A stretch of 57,744 nt of DNA, from positions 1 to 57,744 of the forward strand of contig JAFZMO010000146.1 of assembly GCA_017551165.1 (NCBI GenBank). The letters are read 5' to 3'. The stretch is from Lachnospiraceae bacterium. GTDB taxonomy: Bacteria; Bacillota; Clostridia; Lachnospirales; Lachnospiraceae. Of the stretch, positions 7,851 through 16,776 are shown in pieces; position 1 is the stretch's first letter, and every line of letters starts with the position of its first letter. Position numbers and translations under genes: made by a program. A model generated the notes under the pieces. That model searched no databases and was not told where the DNA came from. It worked only from the letters and a program-made list of their open reading frames with translations.

Positions 7851-8740
7851 AAAAGGGCGCGGACTTCCTCAAGCTTCGGGGGGTGCAACGGCAGCGGGAA
7901 TCGCGAGATCGCGACCGCCGAGCACGCCGAGGCAAACCTCACCAGCTCCTCGTCGTTCATGCCGTGCAGCAGGCCGTAGACACAGCCGGCCTTAAAGGTG
8001 TCGCCGGCGCCCAGGGTGCTCCGCACCGTGACGCGGAACGGGCTCATCCTGTGGATGGGCTCGCCGCGGCGGGCGTAGAGCATGTCGCCGCTGCCCTGCG
8101 TGATGATCGTAAGGCCCGTCGAAGTCTCCTGCAGCTGCGCGAGGATGTCCTCCGGCGCCTGCCCCACGTAACGGGTGGCGGTGCACTCCTTCGAGACCAC
8201 GTTGACCGCGGCCATCTGGTGCAGAGGCGATTCGTGGTGCGAGTCGATCGTCACAAACGGGATGCCGTGCTTTGCGCAGATCTCCGCGACGCGCAGCGAC
8301 TCTGCTCCGAAGAACGGGTCGACCGCCGCTGCCTTACAGCCCGCGATATCCTCCTCGCGGGGAATGCTCCACCAGCGCTCTCCCGTGGAAAATAACGTCT
8401 GAAAGCGTCCCATCGGTGAGCGCACCAGCCCTGCGATCACGACGTAGTCCATGACGCCCGGGTCGTCGTAGTCAAAATTGAGCGGCGACAGGTCCACCTG
8501 CTTGTCCGCGTAAAACTTGCGGAGCATCGGCGCGACCTCTCTGCCGATCCACGTGCCGTCCATGCGGACCGAAACGCCGAGCGAATCCAGCACGGTCGCT
8601 GCGGTTCCGGTCTCCCCGCCCGGCAGGAAGTATTTTTCGGCGATCTCCGCGTACTCATCCGGCTCCAAAAAGCCGTCCTTCAGCAGAAACGAGTGGGTCC
8701 CCAACACCTGCCCGAACAGGTAGACTTCCGGCTGTCTCAT
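7847..8740 (-). CDS. PfkB-family carbohydrate kinase
   Basis: The product is 297 residues, a normal length for the family, starting behind AAAGGAG. It shows the ribokinase fold signatures: PGGETGTAATVLDSLG (40-55) near the substrate loop, and the anion hole with catalytic Asp247 in STLGAGDTFKAG (241-252). It should phosphorylate a sugar or nucleoside with ATP in the cytoplasm. The substrate pocket is not diagnostic. It is transcribed between the methyltransferase and the small gene and isomerase. Its last codons run into a GTGACA element that provides the TGA. Confidence 0.9.
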   Translation of the reverse strand: MRQPEVYLFGQVLGTHSFLLKDGFLEPDEYAEIAEKYFLPGGETGTAATVLDSLGVSVRMDGTWIGREVAPMLRKFYADKQVDLSPLNFDYDDPGVMDYVVIAGLVRSPMGRFQTLFSTGERWWSIPREEDIAGCKAAAVDPFFGAESLRVAEICAKHGIPFVTIDSHHESPLHQMAAVNVVSKECTATRYVGQAPEDILAQLQETSTGLTIITQGSGDMLYARRGEPIHRMSPFRVTVRSTLGAGDTFKAGCVYGLLHGMNDEELVRFASACSAVAISRFPLPLHPPKLEEVRALL

Positions 8741-8761
8741 CCTCTTCTCCTTTCGAAGCCC

Positions 8762-10741
8762 CTACGCAAGCGGCTTCTCTGCAACCACAATACAATTCGA
8801 ATCCGGGTACTGCGGAACCGACAACTCGACCTTAGGCGCAAGATGCGTCACGTAGCCCGGCTCCAGAAACGACTCGCAGCGGATGATCCGCGCCCCGAGC
8901 CCCTCAAAGTACCGACGGTACTCCTCGATCGTAAAATACCCGAACTGCTCCTGTACCTCGTGCGCGTAGCTCTCCTGCCCCCAGGTGTACGTGTACAGGA
9001 ATTCCCTCGCAAAATTCGTCACCGCGGTCACCTTGCCCGCCGCCTCATCGATCGTGATCTTTCGATCCTCGATGTCCGTGAGCCCTTTGAAATCCCGCAT
9101 GTAATTGCGGAAAAACTCGAGCCCTGCAGGATCCTTGAACGTGATCGTGATCGTCGAGTCATCCACCGGCGACTTCACGCCGTCGCGGATCACGATGCGC
9201 CCGCCCGGGCGAAGCGAATCATACGCGTTCCGAAGTGCATGCTCCACCGAACGGATGTCAAACTTCCCCCGCTCGGTCTCGGTGTACGAGTAGATCTCGT
9301 GCAGGATCGACGAGAACACCACCGTGTCCACCGGCTGTGCGAACCGGTCCGTCGCAAAATTGTGCCGCAGCACCGTCCAGCCGTGCCCCTCGCCCTTCTT
9401 CTTGTCCTCGAGGACGCGGATCACGTTGTCGGAGATGTCCGTTCCGATCACGGTCTTCCCCGGGTACCGCTCCTCCAGAAGGTCGAGCAGCACGCCTCCG
9501 CCGCTGCCCACGTCGACGACAGTGTCGCCGACCACGTAGTCGATGATCGTATTTTTCGTGCTCGACTCGCTGTCGTTCATCGTCTCGAGGTACTTCGCCT
9601 CGTTGTTCAACCGGTCGAACTCGTCGCGGCGGAACCCGAACATGTCGTACAGCGTCGTGATACTCTTCTCAAACGTCAGCAACCCACAGCGCTCCGCCTC
9701 CACGCAGAAATCGATCAGCTTCTCACACACGGCGGAGAACCGGAAATCCACCAGCATCGCCCGGCCGATGCGCTTCACGACCAGCTCCACATTTTCCACC
9801 GAGCGGTCGCGCATGTATTTTTCGATGATGCGCTCCTTGTACACGTTGACGTGCTTGCGCCCCTGGTAATCATAGTACAGCCCGTCCGCGAGCGGCTTGA
9901 ACGACAGGTACTGCACGCCGTCCTCGACCTTCGCGAGCATTTCCCGCAAAAGCCACTTGATCTGCTCGGGCGTAAAATCAGCGAACGCCGCCGGAAAATA
10001 CCACAGCTCATACCGCGGGAAGATCTGCTCGCGGAACATCGCCGTCAGCTCCTCGTCCGCGTCGGCAAGCCGGCGGTCGAGTCTCGTCATGCGCTCCCGC
10101 GCGGGATACTCCGCAAGGTCGCCCGCAAGGATCCGCCGGATCATTGTGTCGGCCTCCCCGCGCACGCGCTCCCACAGCCCGCAGCTGACGCCGCCGATGA
10201 CGCAGTGGTTGAGCACCGACAACACGCGGTAGAGCGACTCCTCACCGAGCACGGGAAGAAGCTCCCGAAGCGGTGCGTTGTCCGCCACGAGCACCTCGCC
10301 GCGGATCGCCTGGCCGACCAGGCCGTGCGTCGCGATCAGCGTACCGATGGTCTGCTTCACGCCCTCGTCGCAGTCCTTCGGCTCGTACTCCTCCCCGAAG
10401 ATCTCCGCCGAAGCGATGTTGTGGATGTCGAGGGCGTAGCCCCTGCTGCGCCACCCGTCGCGCTCGCGGATTGAGCCGCCCTTGGACACCTCGGACCACT
10501 GCAGTGTCGTCTTCACAAGCGCATATTCGCTTTCCGTGAGAAGACCCGCGCTCCGGTCCTCCTCCAGGATATCCAGCGTGCGGAACACATAGCAGAGCGT
10601 CTCGCGCCCGCTGACTTCCTCCACGGACTCCACCCGCTCCACGTTCACGCCGTGGTGCTCCGTGTAGTACAGGTACGCGAGCCATCGCTCGCTCTCGAGC
10701 AGCCGCTCCTCAAACTGTCTTCCGTCCTCCAGTACGATCAT
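8762..10741 (-). CDS. Two-part protein with C-terminal SAM-dependent methyltransferase domain
   Basis: The product is 659 residues. The first ~390 residues are acidic, helical and unknown to me. The C-terminal part carries a class I methyltransferase: motif I VVDVGSGGG (408-416), the acidic residue GTDISDN, then FSSILHEIYSY and the SLRPGGRIVIRDG strand that follows in many such enzymes. Fusion to a ~390-residue partner is unusual; the N-terminal part may bind the substrate or be a second enzyme. There is no signal peptide. It lies between the YdcF-like gene and the PfkB kinase on the same strand. Its acceptor could be RNA, a metabolite or a protein. Confidence 0.8.
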   Translation of the reverse strand: MIVLEDGRQFEERLLESERWLAYLYYTEHHGVNVERVESVEEVSGRETLCYVFRTLDILEEDRSAGLLTESEYALVKTTLQWSEVSKGGSIRERDGWRSRGYALDIHNIASAEIFGEEYEPKDCDEGVKQTIGTLIATHGLVGQAIRGEVLVADNAPLRELLPVLGEESLYRVLSVLNHCVIGGVSCGLWERVRGEADTMIRRILAGDLAEYPARERMTRLDRRLADADEELTAMFREQIFPRYELWYFPAAFADFTPEQIKWLLREMLAKVEDGVQYLSFKPLADGLYYDYQGRKHVNVYKERIIEKYMRDRSVENVELVVKRIGRAMLVDFRFSAVCEKLIDFCVEAERCGLLTFEKSITTLYDMFGFRRDEFDRLNNEAKYLETMNDSESSTKNTIIDYVVGDTVVDVGSGGGVLLDLLEERYPGKTVIGTDISDNVIRVLEDKKKGEGHGWTVLRHNFATDRFAQPVDTVVFSSILHEIYSYTETERGKFDIRSVEHALRNAYDSLRPGGRIVIRDGVKSPVDDSTITITFKDPAGLEFFRNYMRDFKGLTDIEDRKITIDEAAGKVTAVTNFAREFLYTYTWGQESYAHEVQEQFGYFTIEEYRRYFEGLGARIIRCESFLEPGYVTHLAPKVELSVPQYPDSNCIVVAEKPLA

Positions 10742-10762
10742 TCCGGTTTCCTCTCCTCTTTC

Positions 10763-10779
10763 GGTGACCCCATGTCACC
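10763..10779. other. Short perfect hairpin GGTGAC/GTCACC
   Basis: A 6-bp perfect stem with a 5-base loop lies between the YdcF-like and methyltransferase genes. The arms resemble the ends of the GTGACA element without its core, so it may be a relic. There is no T run, so I do not call it a terminator. Confidence 0.45.
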
Positions 10780-10786
10780 TGACGCA

Positions 10787-12292
10787 CTACGACAATACTA
10801 CGTTCGATATGTATTCAAGCACCACCAAAAGTAGGTTCAGCAGCACGAGGCCGCCGACCACGATCGCATGGCGCTTCTTCTCCTTGACGATCGTCGCGAT
10901 GAACTCGCGCACGAACGCGTTGATCCAGAAATAACTCCTCGTCTTGGCACCGATGCCCTCGAGGCGGAAGCCCTGTTCCGTCGCGAGAAGTCCCGCGCGC
11001 AGCACGTGGTAGTTGGTGGTGGAAAATGCGACCTTCGGGGAGGCCGCGTCCGCTCCGTCCGCGGGAGCATTTTCCGAGATCAGCTCCAGGGAATTGCGAA
11101 GGTTCTGTTCGGTGTTGAAGGACCGGTCCTCCAAAAGGATCTGCTCCTCGGGAACGCCGTTCTCCGTGAGGTACCTGCGGATCGCCTCCGCCTCCGACAC
11201 GATCTCGTCATCGCCCTTGCCGCCCGACGGGATGAACGTGATGTCGCGTCCCGTCTTCTCCTTCTGCATCTTTGCAAACTCGACCGCGCGGTCCGCGCGC
11301 GCCTGCAACAACTTCGTGAGTGTTCCGTCGCTGCGCAGACGGCAGCCGTGGATCAGGATGTAGTCCTTGTCAAACGCGGGCACATGCTTTGCCGCGCGCA
11401 CGCCGAGGAAGATCGTGCCGAACAGGATGCACTCGAGGTACGCCACCAGCGAGTAGACGACATTTTCCGAAAATGTCTCGACAAACCGCCCGATGCCCGT
11501 CCACCGGTGCACATCGATCAGCGTGGTCTGCTGGAAGAAGCTGTTCAGGAAGAACGGCAGCAGCGAGCCGAAGCCGAGGACGATCGCGAGGATCGACGCC
11601 AGCATGTTGCGCCAGCCGAAGCCCTCCTTCATCATCAGTCGGATGTTGCTCACGAACACGGAGATCGTCGTGAGGATGACGATCGGAAACGTGAACAGCA
11701 CGAGTGACGCCATCGTGTTCATCGCCTGCCGAAGCGCTGCGATCAGACCTCCGCCGGAGATCGCCCCGCGCACCTGCGAAAGCAGCGCAAACACGAGGAA
11801 AATGATCAGTCCCGCGTAGAGAATGTTGCGATACCGATACATGTTTTCCCGTACGGAATTGCGGAATTTGATGATCATCGCAACCAAGAGCGCCGCGAGG
11901 TAGATCGCGATCAACACCTGCATCAGCCGGCTGCCCGTGCACTCTCCGAAATAATCCTCGGACGTGATCACGCCGGACGCGTGGACATAGACGATCAGGT
12001 AGGACATGTTCAAGCCGTCCGTACCGGCCGGATGTTCTATAACCTGTAGGAATACCCTGCCCTTCCTCACAGACTTCATTCGGACGATGAGCTCGTCGCC
12101 CTCGACCTCACAGCCGAGGATCTCAACCTCTCCCTCCGAATCCTCTTCGCATCTCACGACAAAATGATTGCTCCTGCCGCCGAACTCGCTCAACTTCTTG
12201 TGGAGCTCGAACTCATTGCCGTTCACGAGGATATAGCAGGCTCCGATCGCTGCCATCACGACCGCCGCAACAACAAACCACAAACGCTTCAT
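10787..12292 (-). CDS. Polytopic membrane protein with YdcF/SanA-like (DUF218) domain
   Basis: The product is 501 residues. It has an N-terminal signal anchor (6-24), an extracytoplasmic segment (about 28-120), then five or so hydrophobic segments (about 125-300). The soluble DUF218 domain begins at DYILIHGCRLRSDGTLTKLL and contains SFNTEQNLRNSLELI and FSTTNYHVLRAG, the usual signature order. A final TM segment closes the protein. DUF218 proteins (SanA, ElyC, YdcF) are linked to envelope integrity, with no firmly established reaction. It starts four bases after the stop of the histidine phosphatase gene, so the two are probably coupled. Confidence 0.85.
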   Translation of the reverse strand: MKRLWFVVAAVVMAAIGACYILVNGNEFELHKKLSEFGGRSNHFVVRCEEDSEGEVEILGCEVEGDELIVRMKSVRKGRVFLQVIEHPAGTDGLNMSYLIVYVHASGVITSEDYFGECTGSRLMQVLIAIYLAALLVAMIIKFRNSVRENMYRYRNILYAGLIIFLVFALLSQVRGAISGGGLIAALRQAMNTMASLVLFTFPIVILTTISVFVSNIRLMMKEGFGWRNMLASILAIVLGFGSLLPFFLNSFFQQTTLIDVHRWTGIGRFVETFSENVVYSLVAYLECILFGTIFLGVRAAKHVPAFDKDYILIHGCRLRSDGTLTKLLQARADRAVEFAKMQKEKTGRDITFIPSGGKGDDEIVSEAEAIRRYLTENGVPEEQILLEDRSFNTEQNLRNSLELISENAPADGADAASPKVAFSTTNYHVLRAGLLATEQGFRLEGIGAKTRSYFWINAFVREFIATIVKEKKRHAIVVGGLVLLNLLLVVLEYISNVVLS

Positions 12293-12296
12293 AAAC

Positions 12297-12920
12297 TCAC
12301 CCGATATACAGATTCATATACGGCACTACCGTTGGCCGGTCCCGTTCGATCACGAACTTCGTGACTCCGCCGGAGTGCCCGTAAAACTTCCTCTTGAGCG
12401 TGTCCGCAAACGTATCGCCCATAAGCATCGCATTGAGGAACGTGAGCGCTCCCCCGTGCGAGACGATCAGGATCCGCTCGTCGTCGGACGCCAAGACTTC
12501 CTCGTACACCTTCGCGACGCGGTTCCACAGCTCCGTGTCCGACTCCGCGTCGGGAAATGACCGGAAGTCCGGATCGTAGACCGCCGGCTGCGGCGTCACG
12601 TGCTCGTTGTACCAGTCGCGCGGCTTGCCGTTGCCCTCACCGAGGCTGATCTCCCGAAGCGCCTCCGTCACGATGAACCGCTCCTGCGGGATCTTCAGGC
12701 TCTCATTGATGCCCTCCGCGGTCTGCATCGCGCGATTTAAGTCCGAAACGTACAGTCTCGAGCCCTCGCAGCCGCCCTCACGCTGCGCCAGCCATTCGCC
12801 GATCGCACGCGCCTGCGCGCGCCCTCGCTCCGTCAGGTTCCAGTTGCCCTGCGCGCCGACGTAGCCGGTGACATGGTGCTCCGACTCCGTGTGCTGTACC
12901 GTGATGATGATCTTTTTCAT
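12297..12920 (-). CDS. Histidine-phosphatase-family protein with altered RHG motif
   Basis: The product is 207 residues and starts behind AAGGAGG. The fold is clear: N-terminal strand IIITVQHTE, VSDLNRAMQTAEGIN, a Glu/Asp-rich loop EALREISLGEGNG and the second catalytic histidine in ILIVSHGGALTF. The canonical Arg-His-Gly is Gln-His-Thr here; the phospho-accepting His is retained but the phosphate-binding Arg is replaced. I recall a clostridial subgroup with QHT, so this may be a lineage trait rather than decay. It is probably a cytoplasmic phosphatase of unknown substrate, possibly for the sugar phosphates of the adjoining block. Confidence 0.85.
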   Translation of the reverse strand: MKKIIITVQHTESEHHVTGYVGAQGNWNLTERGRAQARAIGEWLAQREGGCEGSRLYVSDLNRAMQTAEGINESLKIPQERFIVTEALREISLGEGNGKPRDWYNEHVTPQPAVYDPDFRSFPDAESDTELWNRVAKVYEEVLASDDERILIVSHGGALTFLNAMLMGDTFADTLKRKFYGHSGGVTKFVIERDRPTVVPYMNLYIG

Positions 12921-12964
12921 TGTTCTGTCCTCCTTCTTGTGTGTAATTTCTCCCTATGCAAACT

Positions 12965-12991
12965 GTGACAAAAGAACCGCCCCCGTGTCAC
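12965..12991 (+). repeat. GTGACA/TGTCAC element, copy 4
   Basis: A 27-bp copy with one core change (CCGCCCCC). It supplies the stop codon (12988-12990) of the HD-GYP gene. Confidence 0.9.
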
Positions 12992-14721
12992 ATGCAGGTT
13001 GCTGTCTCGTGGCGGGCCTCCGCGTCGGGCTGTGAGCGGTAATACTCCTCAAGGCGCGGCCGTGCGGCCACGTAGTAGCGCTCCAGCGCGGGATCGAACT
13101 GCGTTCCCATGCCCTCCATAATGATTCTGTCGGCCTTCTCGAAGGACATGCTATCCTTGTACACGCGCTTGCTCACAAGGGCGTCGTAGACGTCCGCGAT
13201 CGCCATGATGCGCGCCTCGATCGGGATCTGCTCGCCGGCGAGCTTCTCGGGATAGCCGGAGCCGTCCCAGCGCTCGTGGTGGTAGTGGGCCATATTTTCC
13301 GCAACATGATGGAACGCCTCGTCCTCGGTCCCCTCGAGGATCGCGTGCACGATGCGCGCTCCCTCGCGGGCGTGGGCCTTCATTTTCTCAAACTCCTCGG
13401 GCTCGAAGCGGCCGGGCTTTCGGAGGATGACGTCGTCGACCGCGATCTTGCCGAGATCGTGCATGGGCGCCGCCTTGATCATGTTATCGATAAATTCTTT
13501 CGACAATTGTAGAACGTTGTCTTTACTGATCTCATCGGTCAAAATGCGCACGTTTTCGCTCGTGCGTCGGATGTGGCCGCCGGTCGAATTATCACGGCTT
13601 TCAACCATGGTCGCCATGCCGAGGATCAGCTTGTTGTGCATCATTTCCAGGTTCTCCGTCTTCTCCGCGACCTGCTCCTTCAGCTTGCCGTTGAAGTTGT
13701 TGAGAAGCGAGACGTACTGCTGCCGCTTCGTGTCGTCGGTGAGGAAGAACTGGTAACCGCGCTTCCGCTTGCCGGAGTAGAGATAGTTCAGCGACACCAG
13801 ATAGATGTTCTCCCCGGAGTGGTACCGGAAGTCGCTGTTGCTCTGGTCGTGCTCGTACGTGTCCAGCCAGCGGTTCACGCTCTTGCCGACCGTGGAGTTC
13901 TCCGGCAGCAGCCGGTCCACGATCACGTCCCTAAGCTCCGGGAACACCGCGAGCGCCGTCTCATTGCAACCGAGGTAGTGGCGCTTGAAGTCAAACGACA
14001 GAAAGCCCTTGTCGCCGCGCTGCACGATGGAATCGATGCCGCTGTCGGTGATGTCGTAGAGACACACCTGGTGGATGATGATCAGGTACATGATCTGCGC
14101 GAACACATACGCTATGGGCAGGAACTCGATGCGGTCGGTGATGATCGCGCGTCCTCCGTAAAATGTGAAGATCGCCACCGTCTCCGGGATAAACAGCAGC
14201 AAAATGATCTTATTCGGCACCCTCTTCTTGCGCAGGTAGCTGTACACAAGCGCCGTGAGGCCGATCGCAAAATACAGCATGACCAGCAGCACATACACCG
14301 TGTGCAGCGGCCCGTATACCTTGTTGACCAGCCGCCCGTCGCCGTCCTCCTTCACAAACTCGCAGGAGCGGTAGAACCAAGTCTTCTCGCCGACCGTCAG
14401 CGCTCCGAAGTAAGCAAACGTGCTCGCGACAAACATCGCAAACCGTACCATTCTCGGCAAAATGATGTCACACAGATTGAGAATGGAGAGCGTGATCATC
14501 AGCAGCAGGTACGTTCCGCCGAAATAGGTGATCTTGTTGGCCAGGATCGCCTCCTCGAGCGTCGACGACCGAGCCGTCAGCACGTTGCCGAGGATCGCGA
14601 TCGGGATCATCGAAAAGATCAGTGTGACATGGACGTCAAAATGCTTGTGCCATGACAGAAAATACAGCATTGTCAGGACGATGGCGATCGCCAGCAGCAC
14701 CTGATAGTACGCAACAACCAT
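12988..14721 (-). CDS. Membrane-bound HD-GYP c-di-GMP phosphodiesterase
   Basis: The product is 577 residues. Seven or so TM helices occupy residues 5-220, arranged like the 7TM N-termini of some sensor kinases. A PAS-like region (about 225-330) and a short coiled coil follow. The HD-GYP domain has DNSTGGHIRRT (377-387), the metal pair His421/Asp422 in HDLGKIA, and HHERWDGSGYPEKLAG with the GYP triplet at 489-491, then ADVYDAL. All ligands appear intact, so hydrolysis of cyclic-di-GMP is expected. It has its own strong promoter and a structured leader. Its stop codon lies in repeat copy 4. Confidence 0.92.
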   Translation of the reverse strand: MVVAYYQVLLAIAIVLTMLYFLSWHKHFDVHVTLIFSMIPIAILGNVLTARSSTLEEAILANKITYFGGTYLLLMITLSILNLCDIILPRMVRFAMFVASTFAYFGALTVGEKTWFYRSCEFVKEDGDGRLVNKVYGPLHTVYVLLVMLYFAIGLTALVYSYLRKKRVPNKIILLLFIPETVAIFTFYGGRAIITDRIEFLPIAYVFAQIMYLIIIHQVCLYDITDSGIDSIVQRGDKGFLSFDFKRHYLGCNETALAVFPELRDVIVDRLLPENSTVGKSVNRWLDTYEHDQSNSDFRYHSGENIYLVSLNYLYSGKRKRGYQFFLTDDTKRQQYVSLLNNFNGKLKEQVAEKTENLEMMHNKLILGMATMVESRDNSTGGHIRRTSENVRILTDEISKDNVLQLSKEFIDNMIKAAPMHDLGKIAVDDVILRKPGRFEPEEFEKMKAHAREGARIVHAILEGTEDEAFHHVAENMAHYHHERWDGSGYPEKLAGEQIPIEARIMAIADVYDALVSKRVYKDSMSFEKADRIIMEGMGTQFDPALERYYVAARPRLEEYYRSQPDAEARHETATCM

Positions 14722-14740
14722 GAGAATTTTTCCTCCCTTG

Positions 14741-14806
14741 CCGGCGTCGTACGCACACAGCGCCGGTCAGTATATTTACGTGAGGGCAGTCAATGCGACT
14801 GCCCTC
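14741..14806 (-). promoter_or_regulatory. Two-hairpin leader of the HD-GYP gene
   Basis: The leader between promoter and ATG holds two stems: 14782-14806 (a perfect 10-bp stem GAGGGCAGTC/GACTGCCCTC with a 5-base loop) and 14741-14766 (CCGGCG/CGCCGG). Neither is followed by a T run, and I do not recognise a c-di-GMP riboswitch. The 12-mer ATGCGACTGCCC is shared with the terminator at 46804-46833. Confidence 0.5.
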
Positions 14807-14832
14807 GGCGTTTAGTCTTATGTGATAGCTAA

Positions 14833-14861
14833 ATAGTACCATTTTCGGCGCTTTCTTTCAA
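14833..14861 (-). promoter_or_regulatory. Sigma-A-like promoter of the HD-GYP gene
   Basis: TTGAAA (14856-14861), a 17-base spacer and TACTAT (14833-14838) on the minus strand lie about 110 bases before the HD-GYP ATG. Confidence 0.75.
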
Positions 14862-14864
14862 CAG

Positions 14865-14920
14865 AAAAAAGGCACAGGAACAATCGTTTCATTTTCGAAG
14901 CGGAATTGTCTTGTGCCTTT
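14865..14920 (-). terminator. Terminator of glmS
   Basis: The arms AAAGGCACA and TGTGCCTTT form the base of a long imperfect hairpin, followed on the minus strand by six T. It lies just after the glmS stop codon. Confidence 0.8.
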
Positions 14921-14921
14921 A

Positions 14922-14936
14922 CATTTTCCGGAAAAT
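14922..14936. repeat. Palindromic copy of the over-represented motif
   Basis: CATTTTCCGGAAAAT joins two half-sites of the window-wide motif, two bases downstream of the glmS stop codon. Confidence 0.65.
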
Positions 14937-14937
14937 A

Positions 14938-16776
14938 TTATTCCACCGTCACGGACTTCGCAAGGTTTCTCGGCTTGTCGATGTCACAGCCGCGGTTGAG
15001 CGCCACATAGTACGCGAAGATCTGCAGCGGCATTACGCCGAGCACCGGCTGAAGCATCGGGTGCGTCGAGGGGATGACGAGAAGCTCCGTCGCCTGGTCA
15101 CGCACCGCTGCCGCGGTCTCCTCCGTCGCCACCACGATGACATCGGCGCCGCGCGCGCGGACCTCGACGATGTTGGAGCGCGTCTTCTCGAGCAGCGGCC
15201 CGTAGGTGGCGAGCGCCACGACGAGCGTGCCGGGCTCGATCAGCGAGATCGTGCCGTGCTTGAGCTCTCCTGCCGCGTAGGACTCGGAGTGAATGTAGGA
15301 GATCTCCTTGAGCTTCAGGGAGCCCTCCAGACCGAGCGCGTAGTCGAGGTTGCGGCCGATGAAAAACACGCTGTTGCGGTTGAAGTAATGGGACGCGGCC
15401 TTCTGGCAAATGTCGACATCCGCAAGGAGCTTGTCGATCTTCTCCGGCAGCTCCGTGATGCCCTGAACAATTGATGTGTACTCCTCCTTCGGGAGGCGTC
15501 CGTTCACATCTGCCATGTAAATGCCGAGCATGATGAGCAGAACCATCTGCGTCGTGTACGCCTTCGTGGTCGCCACGGCGATCTCCGGGCCGGCCCAGGT
15601 GTACAGCACGATGTCGGACTCACGCGCGATCGAGCTGCCCATGACGTTGACGATGGAGAGCACCTTCGATCCGCCCTTCTTCGCCTCGCGGAGCGCAGCC
15701 ATCGAGTCGAGCGTCTCGCCGGACTGGCTGATGACGATCACAAGCGTGTCCTCGCCGAGCAGCGGCTCGCTGTAGCGGAACTCCGATGCCAGATAGGCGT
15801 CAACGGGGATCCTCAACAGCTTCTCGAGGACGTATTTTCCGACCATGCCGACGTGGTATGCCGAACCGCAGGCGACGATGTTGATCTTCCTAAGGCCCTT
15901 CAGATACTCCTCCGCGCCCTCAAGCTCGGGAAGCACGATACGGCCGTCCTGCAGGCGCGGGGAGACGGTCTTGCGGACTGCCTCGCCCTGCTCCATGATC
16001 TCCTTGAGCATGAAGTGCGCGTATCCGCCCTTCTCGGCGGCGCTCACATCCCACTCGATCGTATGCTTGTCCTTCTCGATCGGCGTGCGGTCACGGTCGT
16101 AGATCTGTACGCCGTCCGCCGTGAGCACTGCCACCTCGCCGTCCTCCATGTACGTCACGGTGCGCGTGTGCGCAAGAAGCGCCGTCACGTCCGAGGCGAT
16201 GTAGTTGCCGTCCTCGCCGTAGCCGATCAGCAGCGGAGCGTCCTTGCGCGCCGCGATCATCTGCCCCGGATAATCCGAGCACAGGATGCCGAGCGCGTAC
16301 GCGCCCTGGATTCGGCTCAGCACGGCGTACACCGTGAACAGCAGGTTGCCGATCTTCTTGTAATAGTACTCCAGCAGCTGCACGATGACCTCGGTGTCGG
16401 TCTCCGACGCAAAATGAATCCCCTTGCGCTGCAGCGACTCCTTGATCTCCAAATAGTTCTCAATGATACCGTTGTGGACGACGGCAATCTTGCCGTCCTG
16501 CCCGATATGCGGATGTGCGTTGACGTCGTTCGGCTCGCCGTGCGTCGCCCAGCGCGTGTGACCGATACCGATCTTGCCCTGCAGCGGGTCGCACTTCGAG
16601 AGTGCCTCGCGCAGCACCGAAAGGCGGCCCTTCGTCTTCTTCACCTGAAGGTCTCCGCTCTCCGAGACAACCGCCACGCCGGCCGAATCATAGCCTCGGT
16701 ACTCAAGCCTTTCCAAGCCGTCCAACAGGATCGGCACCGCTTCCTCACGTCCGGCATATCCAATAATTCCGCACAT
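14938..16776 (-). CDS. glmS: Glutamine--fructose-6-phosphate aminotransferase (isomerizing)
   Basis: The product is 612 residues, full length. It makes glucosamine-6-phosphate from fructose-6-phosphate and glutamine, the first step to UDP-GlcNAc for peptidoglycan. The N-terminal class II amidotransferase begins MCGIIGYAGREEA, with the catalytic Cys2 exposed after Met removal, and contains GIGHTRWATHG. Two SIS domains follow (CGSAYHVGMVGKY and VISQSGETLDS; GRNLDYALGLEGSLKLKEIS). It ends with the usual PRNLAKSVTVE. Only 73 bases separate it from the upstream XRE gene and no glmS ribozyme is present, so it is probably co-transcribed with the regulator. It has its own terminator. Confidence 0.98.
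   Translation of the reverse strand: MCGIIGYAGREEAVPILLDGLERLEYRGYDSAGVAVVSESGDLQVKKTKGRLSVLREALSKCDPLQGKIGIGHTRWATHGEPNDVNAHPHIGQDGKIAVVHNGIIENYLEIKESLQRKGIHFASETDTEVIVQLLEYYYKKIGNLLFTVYAVLSRIQGAYALGILCSDYPGQMIAARKDAPLLIGYGEDGNYIASDVTALLAHTRTVTYMEDGEVAVLTADGVQIYDRDRTPIEKDKHTIEWDVSAAEKGGYAHFMLKEIMEQGEAVRKTVSPRLQDGRIVLPELEGAEEYLKGLRKINIVACGSAYHVGMVGKYVLEKLLRIPVDAYLASEFRYSEPLLGEDTLVIVISQSGETLDSMAALREAKKGGSKVLSIVNVMGSSIARESDIVLYTWAGPEIAVATTKAYTTQMVLLIMLGIYMADVNGRLPKEEYTSIVQGITELPEKIDKLLADVDICQKAASHYFNRNSVFFIGRNLDYALGLEGSLKLKEISYIHSESYAAGELKHGTISLIEPGTLVVALATYGPLLEKTRSNIVEVRARGADVIVVATEETAAAVRDQATELLVIPSTHPMLQPVLGVMPLQIFAYYVALNRGCDIDKPRNLAKSVTVE

Noticed and set aside
8693-10474. 593-codon + strand frame
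   Set aside because: Antisense to the methyltransferase gene; Arg/Leu/Val/His-rich composition typical of a shadow frame.
14722-14832. c-di-GMP riboswitch ahead of the HD-GYP gene
   Set aside because: The two hairpins do not show the conserved c-di-GMP-I or -II core sequences.
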